This document shows positions 1-7,000 of a DNA stretch of 14,791 nucleotides, one piece after another. Made by a program: the position numbers and the translations under genes. This DNA is from Trueperaceae bacterium. Lineage in GTDB: Bacteria; Deinococcota; Deinococci; Deinococcales; Trueperaceae. Numbering within the stretch: position 1 is the first letter of the stretch; each line of letters starts with the position of its first letter. The notes below the pieces were generated by a model, which was not told the DNA's origin, did no database searches, and worked only from the letters and a program-made list of their open reading frames with translations. The stretch is from assembly GCA_007121175.1 (NCBI GenBank), contig SKMG01000448.1, positions 1 through 14,791 of the forward strand, in the 5' to 3' direction.

Positions 1-1215
1 CTTGGCCTGGTACATGGCGACGTCGGCGCAGCGCAGCAGCGCCCGAGCGTCACGGGCGTCGCCCGGGAACAGGCACACGCCGACCGAAGCCGTGATGGTG
101 ACCAGCTTCCCGCCGATGTCGAGGGGTCGGGTGATCGACGCGATCAGTGCGTGGGCGATGCGCGTGGCGTCGCCGTGATCGCCGAGGTCGGGCAGCAGCA
201 CGGCGAACTCGTCGCCGTGCAGCCGCGCCAGGAAGTCGTCCTCGCGCACCACCCGGCTCAGCCGACGTGCCACCTCCTCGAGCACCTGATCGCCGGCCGC
301 GTGCCCGTGGTTGTCGTTCACGGCCTTGAAACCGTCGAGGTCGATGAACATCAGCGTCGTCGGGCGCTCGGCGCGGGTGGCCTCGATCACCGCCTGCTCG
401 AGCCGCGCCTCGAACAGGTGGCGGTTCGGGAGGCCGGTGAGTTGGTCGTAGTGGGCGAGGCGCGCGAGTTCGGCCCGCCTTACCCGACCCGCCCGCTCGG
501 AGCGCTTGCGGTCGTGGATGTCGCTCGCGCTGCCGACCCACTCCGAGACGCCGCCCGAGGAGCGGAGCACCGGTGCGCCGCGCACCAGGAACCACCGGTA
601 GGCATCGAGCGGGCGCGACAGCAGGCGGCACTCGACCTGGAACGACGACGCCCGAAGGCGGGCCGCGTCCCAGGCCTGCTCGAGCCGTTCACGATCCTTG
701 GGGTGCACCGCCGGGAGGAACCCGGCAGGGTCGAGGCTGCGGTCGTCGTCTCCCGAGAACTCGTACCAGTGCCGATTGAGGTACAGGCAGCGTCCGTCGG
801 CGTCGGACGCCCACACGATCTCGGGGAGCGTCTCGGCGAGCAGCCGATAGCGCTCCTGGTCGAGCTCCTGGCGCCAGAGACCGTGCCGCTCGTCGGTGAT
901 GTCGCGCATGTGCACCAGCAGGCCCTGCTGGGTCGGCTGGGCGACGAGGCGGAGCCAGCGCCGCGAGAACGGATCGAACAGCTCGACCTGTCGCGACTTG
1001 CACTCGGTCATCGCCGCGCGCAGCGGCGCCTCGAGCTCACTGCCGGTGACGCCCTTGAAGGCGCGCCACAGGCTGAGGCCGAGCACGTCTGCACGTTCGC
1101 AGCGCAGCCAGCGAGTCGCCGCTTCGTTGAGGTACGTGATCCGCCACGAAAGGTCGAGCACCACGAAGGCGTCTTCGACCTCGTCGAGCACTGTCAGGGA
1201 GCGCTCAGCTTCCAT
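1..1215 (-). CDS. PAS-PAS-GGDEF protein (putative diguanylate cyclase), C-terminus outside window
   Basis: The minus-strand frame is open from ATG at 1215 through position 1, giving 405 visible codons. Residues about 8-108 and 121-240 look like PAS sensor domains; the second ends in the usual linker SDIHDRKRSER. A GGDEF domain starts near 248 (YDQLTGLPNR). It keeps FIDLDGFK with metal-ligand Asp292, the nucleotide-contact Asn300 and Asp309. The signature is HGDEF (333-337), not GGDEF. The product-inhibition I-site RxxD is present as R324-D327 at canonical spacing. By family knowledge it would make c-di-GMP from two GTP, but the altered signature makes activity uncertain. An EAL domain could follow past the left edge. 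There is no signal peptide or membrane segment in the visible part. The start is the only ATG after the preceding in-frame TGA at 1252; AAGG sits six bases before it. Probably co-transcribed with the CheB/CheR fusion gene 36 bases upstream. Confidence 0.9.
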   Translation of the reverse strand, partial: MEAERSLTVLDEVEDAFVVLDLSWRITYLNEAATRWLRCERADVLGLSLWRAFKGVTGSELEAPLRAAMTECKSRQVELFDPFSRRWLRLVAQPTQQGLLVHMRDITDERHGLWRQELDQERYRLLAETLPEIVWASDADGRCLYLNRHWYEFSGDDDRSLDPAGFLPAVHPKDRERLEQAWDAARLRASSFQVECRLLSRPLDAYRWFLVRGAPVLRSSGGVSEWVGSASDIHDRKRSERAGRVRRAELARLAHYDQLTGLPNRHLFEARLEQAVIEATRAERPTTLMFIDLDGFKAVNDNHGHAAGDQVLEEVARRLSRVVREDDFLARLHGDEFAVLLPDLGDHGDATRIAHALIASITRPLDIGGKLVTITASVGVCLFPGDARDARALLRCADVAMYQAK

Positions 1216-1251
1216 GGTGGGCCTTGCGCGGGTGGCGGCGGAAGCGGCTCG

Positions 1252-4200
1252 TCATGCGTCGTCCACACCCCCTGCCGCGGGGCGCGGCAGCGTGAAGGCG
1301 ACGGTCATGCCCTCGTCTTGCGAACAGGTCGCCTCGACGCTGCCGCCGTGGCGGCGCACGATGCGGCGCACCAGCGCCAGCCGGATGCCGGCGTCCGGAG
1401 CCTCCTCGGTCGTCCTCAAGCGTCCTGAGCCCGTGAACAGCGCGTCGCTGGGAGCCAGGCCGAGCCCGATGCCGTTGTCATGGACGCAGAACCCGCCGCT
1501 ACCCCCGCGCCGTCCGACGTCGATACGCGCCCCCACCACGCTCGCCGTGGAGCTCCAGGCGTTCTCGAGCAGGTCGGTGACCAGCATCCGCAGCAGCCGC
1601 CGATCACCGACCGCGAGCAGCCCCGGTTCGATCTCCACCTCGACGAGGCGCTCTGGCTGGCGGGCGCGAAGCTCGCGCGCGACGGCCTCGGCGATGCGGC
1701 TCAGGTCCACGGTCTGCTGCTCCAGCCGGCCGCGGCCTGCGTCGGCGAGCGCCAACAGTCCCGAGACACTCTCTTCGACGTCGCGCGCACGCTGGCAGGC
1801 GTGCACCAGCGCCTCGCGAGCGTGCTCGGCGACACCATGGCGCTCGGCAGCTCGCTCGGTGACGTGCGCGATCTCGCGCAGCGGAGCCCTGAGTTCGCGC
1901 GACACCGAGTAGCCGAAGGCAGCTAGCTCTTCGTTGACGCTCCTGAGGTCGTCGGTGAGCTGCTCGAGGCGGTCGTTCGCCTCTTGGAGGTGCGCTTCGA
2001 CCTCCTTCTGGTCGGTGATGTCGACGAAGGTGACGACGACGCCCTCGATGCGATCGTCGCTACCGCGGTGCGGGAGCGTGCGGGTGAGGAACCAGCGGCC
2101 GTCCTCGCGTCGCAGCTCGCGCGTCACGCTCTCGAGTCGGTCCAGGACGTGGCGGGCGTCGATCGCGAGCGAGTGGGCGCCCAGGCGATGCGTCAGGTCG
2201 GACAGCGGTCGCCCACAGTCGCTGTGTCGGACATTGAACGACTCCGCGACGCGCGGCGTGAAGCGGACGATGCGCAACGAGCTGTCGAGGAAGAGCATGC
2301 CGATGTCCGACGAGGCCATGACCGTGGTGAGGTCGGTGCTCAGGCGCGTGAGCTCCTCGACCTTGTAGCGGTTCTCCTGATTGAGCGAGAGCAGCTCCTC
2401 GTTGACCGACTGCAGCTCCTCGCGCGAGGTCTCGAGCTCCTCCATCGTGACGCGGAGCTCCTCGTTGACCGACATGAGCTCCTCGTTGGCAGAGCGCAGC
2501 CCCTCCTGCGCCGCGGCCTGCTCCTCGAGCACGGTACGTCGCCGCTGCCGTTCTCGCTCGAGCTCGGCCTCGAGGCGTGCAAGCGGGCGCGATTCCTCGG
2601 TCGTAGCATAGTCAGCGCGCGGCGTGCCGATCGCGTCGGCGTCGAGCTCGTGCAACACCAGCAGCGTGAAGCCCTCGAAGGGCGCTTCCCGCACGGGGAC
2701 CGCGTCGATCGTCACGCTCCGCTGCGCGCCGTCGCCGTCGCTGAGCTGGATCGGCGGGCTGAAGGCGGGTCGGCCGCTCTTGCCTGCTTCGTGCATGACG
2801 GCACGGAGGTCGAGCCGCAGATCGGGATGGATGAGGCGGAAGACGTCGCCGGTCAACGCCCCACCCGGATGGTGCAGGAAGCTCCCGGCCCGGCCGGACA
2901 GGTGCACGACGGTGGCCTCGTTGTCGAGCAGCAGTGTGGCCGGGCCGAGCTGGTCGACGAGCTGGCTGTGGAGCTGGCCGAAGCCAGCACGTTCCCGAGG
3001 TGGCGGCGACGGGGTGCGCTTCGAGCGCGGGCCGCTGGCGAGCGGGAAGATCGGCAACGGCATGCGCCTGTGCGGGCGCTGTCGCTTGCGGTAGATGCCG
3101 TGGCGCTTGTCGACTGGGACGAAGCTCTCGGCGTCGCCGACCGACTCGGACGTGCCCAGCAACAGGAAGCCGGTGTTCCTGAGCGCGTAGTGGAACACCT
3201 CGATCAGCTCGCGCTGCACGGTTCGCTCGAGATAGATGAGCAGGTTGCGGCATACCACCAAGTCGAGCTGCGAGAAGGGCGCGTCCACCAGCACGTTGTG
3301 CGGCGCGAACACCACCGTGTCGCGAAGGTGCGGCTTGATCACGAAGGTATCGGCGTCACGATCGAAGAAGCGCGACAAGCGCTCGCTCGAGACGAGGCCC
3401 TGGATCGTCTCGGGAAAGCGCCCTTCGCGCGCCCGCTGCAGCGATTGCTGGTGGAGGTCGCTGGCGAACACCTGCACCTCGGGCGGGGCGTCGAGTTCGC
3501 CCGCCGCCTCGTGCAGCAGCATCGCCAGCGAGTAGGCCTCCTCGCCGGTGGCACAACCCACCGACCAGAGGCGCACCTTGTCCCCGGCGCCCTTGCCCTC
3601 GAACAACTTCGGCACCACCGAGCCCTCGAGCTCGGCGAACACCTCGGGATCGCGGAAGAACTCCGTGACGTTGATCAGGAACTCGTCGCCGAGCGCGATC
3701 GCCTCGGCGGCGTTGCGGTGCACCAGGTTGCGGTACGCCTCGAGGTCGGCGATGCCCTGTAGCTGCATGCGCCTGGAGATGCGGCGCAGGAGCGTCGCAG
3801 GCTTGTAGTGCGCGAAGTCGCGGTCGCTGTGCTCGCGCACAGCAGTGACGATGTCGCGCAGCAGGTGCTGGTTGACGCGGGCGCTGGCCGCCTCGTGCTC
3901 ATCGCTGGTGACCTTCGGCTCGGTCGCCGCGAATGCGGTGATCGCGGCCGGGATGCGCTCGACCGGCAACGCCAAGTCGACCGCTCCCGTTGCCAGCGAG
4001 GCTTGCGGCATGCTGTCGTAGGCGGCCTCGGAGGGGTCCTGGACGACGGTCAGACCCCCGTGCTCTTTGATCGAACGCATGCCCAGCGCGCCGTCGCTGC
4101 CGCTGCCGGAGAGGATGACACCGATCGAGGCACCGTCGTTCGTCTCGGCCAAGGTCCGGAAGAAGTGGTCGATCGGGGCGCGCCTTCCCGGTGTCGACTC

Positions 4201-4611
4201 GATCGGCGAGAGGCGCAGGTGAGAGTCGACGCTGTTCAGGTTGCGCCCCGGTGGGATCACGTACACGGCGTTCGGCTCGAGCTGGGTCGGCGAATCCTGG
4301 ACTTGCATCACAGGCATCGACGTGTGCCGCTGCAACACTTCGGCCAGGTGGCTCTCGTGCTCGGGGGAGAGGTGCACGACCACCACCAAGGCCAGGCCCG
4401 CGTCGGTCGGCATGTGCTGCAGCAGCTGCGAGAGGGCGTCGAGCCCGCCGGCGGAGGCGCCCAGGCCGACCACCCCGCTCGGTCGTTCCCAGCCGTTGCG
4501 GTCAGCCGCTCGGTCGCCGGTCTCATGTGGCACGGTCACGTCGTCCTCCACGGGCGTGCCGACCGGGTGCCGTGCGTCGGCCTCGTCGCGACGGCTCCTC
4601 TTGGTCGTCAT
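1252..4611 (-). CDS. CheB-CheR-PAS-PAS-histidine-kinase-like fusion protein
   Basis: A 1119-residue multidomain signalling protein with no membrane segment. CheB methylesterase lies at about 45-230 without a receiver domain; the likely triad is Ser53 (GASAGG), His80 (VVVHL) and Asp173 (GSGSDGA). CheR methyltransferase follows at about 250-508, with NVTEFFRDP, the SAM-binding WSVGCATGEEAYSL (349-362) and CRNLLIYL (454-461). A PAS domain is at about 545-655, then a coiled coil of NEEL-type repeats (about 672-755), a second PAS (756-870), and a HisKA/HATPase-like tail (about 890-1112). In the tail the phosphoacceptor His is replaced by Arg905 (SVSRELRAPL). The N-box Asn1017 and DNGIG (Asp1045) remain, but the G2 box reads DAGIRLA (1073-1079) instead of GxGxGLA. 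Kinase activity is therefore doubtful, while receptor-type methyl/glutamyl chemistry looks possible. ATG at 4611 follows a good GGAGAGGG Shine-Dalgarno. No cheA, cheW or receptor gene lies nearby. Confidence 0.93.
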   Translation of the reverse strand: MTTKRSRRDEADARHPVGTPVEDDVTVPHETGDRAADRNGWERPSGVVGLGASAGGLDALSQLLQHMPTDAGLALVVVVHLSPEHESHLAEVLQRHTSMPVMQVQDSPTQLEPNAVYVIPPGRNLNSVDSHLRLSPIESTPGRRAPIDHFFRTLAETNDGASIGVILSGSGSDGALGMRSIKEHGGLTVVQDPSEAAYDSMPQASLATGAVDLALPVERIPAAITAFAATEPKVTSDEHEAASARVNQHLLRDIVTAVREHSDRDFAHYKPATLLRRISRRMQLQGIADLEAYRNLVHRNAAEAIALGDEFLINVTEFFRDPEVFAELEGSVVPKLFEGKGAGDKVRLWSVGCATGEEAYSLAMLLHEAAGELDAPPEVQVFASDLHQQSLQRAREGRFPETIQGLVSSERLSRFFDRDADTFVIKPHLRDTVVFAPHNVLVDAPFSQLDLVVCRNLLIYLERTVQRELIEVFHYALRNTGFLLLGTSESVGDAESFVPVDKRHGIYRKRQRPHRRMPLPIFPLASGPRSKRTPSPPPRERAGFGQLHSQLVDQLGPATLLLDNEATVVHLSGRAGSFLHHPGGALTGDVFRLIHPDLRLDLRAVMHEAGKSGRPAFSPPIQLSDGDGAQRSVTIDAVPVREAPFEGFTLLVLHELDADAIGTPRADYATTEESRPLARLEAELERERQRRRTVLEEQAAAQEGLRSANEELMSVNEELRVTMEELETSREELQSVNEELLSLNQENRYKVEELTRLSTDLTTVMASSDIGMLFLDSSLRIVRFTPRVAESFNVRHSDCGRPLSDLTHRLGAHSLAIDARHVLDRLESVTRELRREDGRWFLTRTLPHRGSDDRIEGVVVTFVDITDQKEVEAHLQEANDRLEQLTDDLRSVNEELAAFGYSVSRELRAPLREIAHVTERAAERHGVAEHAREALVHACQRARDVEESVSGLLALADAGRGRLEQQTVDLSRIAEAVARELRARQPERLVEVEIEPGLLAVGDRRLLRMLVTDLLENAWSSTASVVGARIDVGRRGGSGGFCVHDNGIGLGLAPSDALFTGSGRLRTTEEAPDAGIRLALVRRIVRRHGGSVEATCSQDEGMTVAFTLPRPAAGGVDDA

Positions 4612-4658
4612 GACTCACCCTCTCCTCGGTCGTCCGCCTTCGCTGTATTTCGGATACA

Positions 4659-4688
4659 AATGTACTCGATGCTGGGGCTCGTTGTCGA
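4659..4688 (-). promoter_or_regulatory. Candidate sigma70-type promoter of the CheB/CheR fusion gene
   Basis: Read on the minus strand, TCGACA (4688-4683, 5 of 6 to TTGACA), an 18-base spacer and TACATT (4664-4659, 4 of 6 to TATAAT) stand in the only AT-rich patch of this gap. Transcription would start near 4652, about 41 bases before the ATG. The -10 box overlaps the inverted repeat TACA-AA-TGTA (4655-4664), which could be an operator. Matched by eye only. Confidence 0.4.
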
Positions 4689-4868
4689 CGGGGAAAGCGG
4701 ACCTCCGCCGGACCCGCGCTCGAGATCCCGCCCTCCGAGCATCGATGAGAGACGATAGCGCAGGGTCGGAGCGCAACCTGACGCCGGCACGACCTGTCGG
4801 CCGCCGGCACCGGCTCGTGACGGCCAGCGGCTTCGCGCTCGAGGCGCGCGGCAGCGCGGCCGAAGGTG

Positions 4869-4904
4869 TGCGCGCAGCCCCGCCTCACCGCAGGGCTGCG
4901 CGCA
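4869..4904 (-). terminator. Terminator-like hairpin after the sugar permease operon
   Basis: A perfect 12-bp stem (4869-4880 paired with 4893-4904, arm TGCGCGCAGCCC) with a 12-base loop starts 12 bases past the stop of the MalG-like gene. On the minus strand it is followed only by CACCTTCGG, so there is no real U tract. It may terminate weakly, or protect the 3' end of the importer mRNA. Confidence 0.55.
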
Positions 4905-4915
4905 GCGCTGCCACT

Positions 4916-5767
4916 TCAGCCCTTGACCGCTCCCGCGGTGAGTCCCGCGACGATGCGGTTCTGGAAGATCAGCACCAGCGCGATCAGCGGCACGGTCACC
5001 ACGATGGCGCCGGCCATGATCTCGCCGAAGGGCTCCTCGCGCGCGACCTGGCCCGCGAAGAGGGCCATCGCTACGGGCACGGTCCGCGCAGCTGGCGAGA
5101 TCGAGGTGAAGGTGAGCGCGAACAGGTACTCGTTCCAGGCCTGGATGAACGCCAACAGGCCGGTGGTGACCAGCGCCGGCGCGGTGAGCGGCAAGAGGAT
5201 CTTGGTGAACGTCTGGAAGGTCGAGGCGCCGTCCACCTGCGCCGACTGCAGCAGCGATATCGGCAGCCCCTTGAAGAACGCGGTGAGCACCCAGACGGTG
5301 AAGGGCAGCGTGAAGATCATGTATGAGAGCACCAGGCTGGGCAGCGCCGGCATGCCGAGCACGCGGATGACTGCATACAGCCCGGCCAGCACCGCGATCT
5401 GCGGGAACATCGTCATCGCCAGGATCACATAGAGCGACGGACTGCGGCCGCGGAAGCGCAGCTTGCCCAACGCGAAGCCGGCGAACGAGCCCACGACCAG
5501 GCTCAGCACCGTCACCGAACCGGCCACGATGATGCTGTTGCCGAGGCCCCGGATGAAGCCCGGGTTCTGGAACACCGCCCGGAAGTTGCGCAGCGTCGGC
5601 TCCTCGGGCCAGAAGGTCGCCGGCGTGCGGATCAGCTCCGCCTGGGTCTTCAGCGCGGAGATGAACGCCCAGTAGAAGGGGAAGATCAGGTAGATGAAGA
5701 TCGCGATGATCAGGATCCAGAAGAGGATCTGACCGATCAGCTTGCCTGCGCTCCTGCGCCTAGTCAT
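4916..5767 (-). CDS. Carbohydrate ABC transporter permease, MalG type
   Basis: A 283-residue inner-membrane permease of the binding-protein-dependent transport family, one half of the channel of a CUT1-type sugar importer. About six hydrophobic segments are visible, the first at roughly 14-36. The cytoplasmic EAA loop that docks the ATPase is at 174-193 (QSAQVDGAS, ending ILLP); the usual first Glu is Gln here. The signature WNEYLFAL (211-218) is typical of MalG-like partners. ATG at 5767 lies inside the end of the MalF-like gene (8-base overlap), so translation is probably coupled; a G-rich ribosome site precedes it. It is the last gene of the importer operon and no ATPase gene follows, so a shared MsmX/MalK-type ATPase encoded elsewhere is inferred. 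A trehalose/maltose substrate is inferred from the binding protein. Confidence 0.93.
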   Translation of the reverse strand: MTRRRSAGKLIGQILFWILIIAIFIYLIFPFYWAFISALKTQAELIRTPATFWPEEPTLRNFRAVFQNPGFIRGLGNSIIVAGSVTVLSLVVGSFAGFALGKLRFRGRSPSLYVILAMTMFPQIAVLAGLYAVIRVLGMPALPSLVLSYMIFTLPFTVWVLTAFFKGLPISLLQSAQVDGASTFQTFTKILLPLTAPALVTTGLLAFIQAWNEYLFALTFTSISPAARTVPVAMALFAGQVAREEPFGEIMAGAIVVTVPLIALVLIFQNRIVAGLTAGAVKG

Positions 5768-6851
5768 CGCGTTCCACCCCCAACGCTCGGATGTAGAGGA
5801 TGGCGAAGGTGAAGATGACGATGAAGATGATCACGCTCGCTGCGGACGACATGCCGACGTTCCGCGCGGCGATGAGCTGGTAGTACGCATAGGAGGCCAT
5901 CGAGTAGCGGGCCTCGCCGTACACCACCTGGAAGAGGTCGAAGACCCGCAGCGCGTCGAGGGTGCGGAAGATGAGCGCCACCGCCAGCGTCGGTGTGAGC
6001 AGCGGCAGCGTGATCGAGAAGAAGCGCCTGACCGGGTTGGCGCCGTCGACCTCAGCGGCCTCGTAGAGCTCGGTGGGGATCGTCGAGAGGCCCGCGAGCA
6101 GCAGCAGCGCCATGAAGGGCGTAGTCTTCCAGACGTCGATCATCACCATGGCAGGCACCTGCAGCGCGGCCGTCTGGAAGAAGGCGATGCTTCTATCGAT
6201 GACGCCGATCTCGGTCAGGAAGGCGTTGAAGAAGCCGGCGCGGGTGGGCTGCAGCATCCACTCCCAGATCCGCGCGGAGACCACCGTGATGATCGCCCAC
6301 GGCACCAGCATCGCCGCGCGCATCACCCCGCGTCCGATGAACTTGGCAGTCAGCGTCAGCGCGATGATCATGCCGAGCACGGTTTCGAGCGCGACTGACG
6401 AGACGGTGAACACCAGCGTGTCCCACACGGCCCGTATGAAGCGAGCGCTGCTGGCGCCGAGCACGTAGCGGTTGCCGAACAGATCGAAGACGCTGACCGC
6501 GTCGTAGGCCCTGGGCGTGTCGAGCCCGCGTAGGAACAGGCGCGGGTGCTCGTACACGGGCTCGCCGTCGGCGAACATCGGCTGGCCCTCGGCGTCGAGG
6601 CGTTGGGGCACGGAGCGCAGCGTGAGGCTGAGCAGCTGGCGGTAGTTCTCGAACCCGATGAACTGACCGCCACGGAGCTCCACCCCGGCGGCGAAGCGCT
6701 CGTTGGTGAAGCTCGACATCACCACCCGCCCGAGCGGGTAGAGCGCCACCACGGCGATGATCAGGAAAGACGGGAGCAGCAGCCACAGCGCGGTCCGCTC
6801 CTCCCCCCGTGCGAGCGCCGATGGTCCCCTCGCTCTGGTCTTCACGGCCAC
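5760..6851 (-). CDS. Carbohydrate ABC transporter permease, MalF type
   Basis: A 363-residue inner-membrane permease that pairs with the MalG-like subunit. A cytoplasmic N-terminus is followed by a first membrane segment at about 21-47 and further segments from about 140 to the end. The EAA loop is canonical at 264-283 (EAAEVDGAN, ending ITLP) and would bind the ATPase. Family members are usually about 290-310 residues; the excess lies in a hydrophilic stretch at about 78-138 between the first two membrane segments, which should be extracytoplasmic. GTG at 6851 is chosen because a strong AGGAGG ends five bases before it; a second GTG two codons on is possible. It is separated from the upstream binding-protein gene by 149 bases with a strong hairpin and overlaps the downstream permease gene by eight bases. 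Confidence 0.92.
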   Translation of the reverse strand: MAVKTRARGPSALARGEERTALWLLLPSFLIIAVVALYPLGRVVMSSFTNERFAAGVELRGGQFIGFENYRQLLSLTLRSVPQRLDAEGQPMFADGEPVYEHPRLFLRGLDTPRAYDAVSVFDLFGNRYVLGASSARFIRAVWDTLVFTVSSVALETVLGMIIALTLTAKFIGRGVMRAAMLVPWAIITVVSARIWEWMLQPTRAGFFNAFLTEIGVIDRSIAFFQTAALQVPAMVMIDVWKTTPFMALLLLAGLSTIPTELYEAAEVDGANPVRRFFSITLPLLTPTLAVALIFRTLDALRVFDLFQVVYGEARYSMASYAYYQLIAARNVGMSSAASVIIFIVIFTFAILYIRALGVERDD

Positions 6852-6916
6852 ACGAACACCTCCTCGCGGTCCTACTCCTCGACATGCATCCTACGGCCGA
6901 ATCCGCGGCAGCCGAA

Positions 6917-6946
6917 AGGGCCGGGTCGATGGATCGACCCGGCCCT
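6917..6946 (-). terminator. Intercistronic hairpin between binding-protein and permease genes
   Basis: A perfect 14-base inverted repeat (6917-6930 with 6933-6946, arm AGGGCCGGGTCGAT) has only two bases between the arms, so the usable stem is about 12 bp with a hexaloop. On the minus strand it is followed by TTTCGG, only three T. It sits 54 bases past the binding-protein stop and 65 bases before the permease start. It most likely acts as a partial terminator or a 3'-end stabiliser that raises binding-protein mRNA above permease mRNA, as known for the malE-malF interval in enterobacteria. The dyad would also fold if transcribed from the plus strand. Confidence 0.7.
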
Positions 6947-7000
6947 CCGATCGGTTCGCGCCGGTCGCGCAGCGAGCGCGAGACGCGCGGGCCCGTACCC

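Larger units (their letters stand above)
4612..4915. other. 304-base intergenic region between the permease and CheB/CheR genes
   Basis: No convincing gene is present: the open frames here are Arg/Gly/Pro-rich and lack family resemblance or good ribosome sites. It holds a terminator-like hairpin at 4869-4904 just past the permease stop, a GC-rich featureless middle, and the AT-rich patch 4644-4666 with a candidate promoter and two short inverted repeats (GTAT-N5-ATAC at 4645-4657 and TACA-AA-TGTA at 4655-4664) ahead of the CheB/CheR gene. Confidence 0.6.

Noticed and set aside
151..1428. Long plus-strand open frame of 425 codons
   Set aside because: It lies antisense to the PAS-PAS-GGDEF gene and the end of the CheB/CheR gene, whose minus-strand translations match known domains throughout; GC-rich coding DNA commonly leaves the antisense frame open.
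1984..3762. Plus-strand open frame of 592 codons
   Set aside because: Antisense to the CheB/CheR fusion; its translation is rich in E, R, L and H repeats typical of a mirrored coding frame and contains no recognisable domain.
4608..4790. Short minus-strand frame upstream of the CheB/CheR gene
   Set aside because: Low-complexity Arg/Gly/Ser product overlapping the candidate promoter, no ribosome site, no family resemblance.
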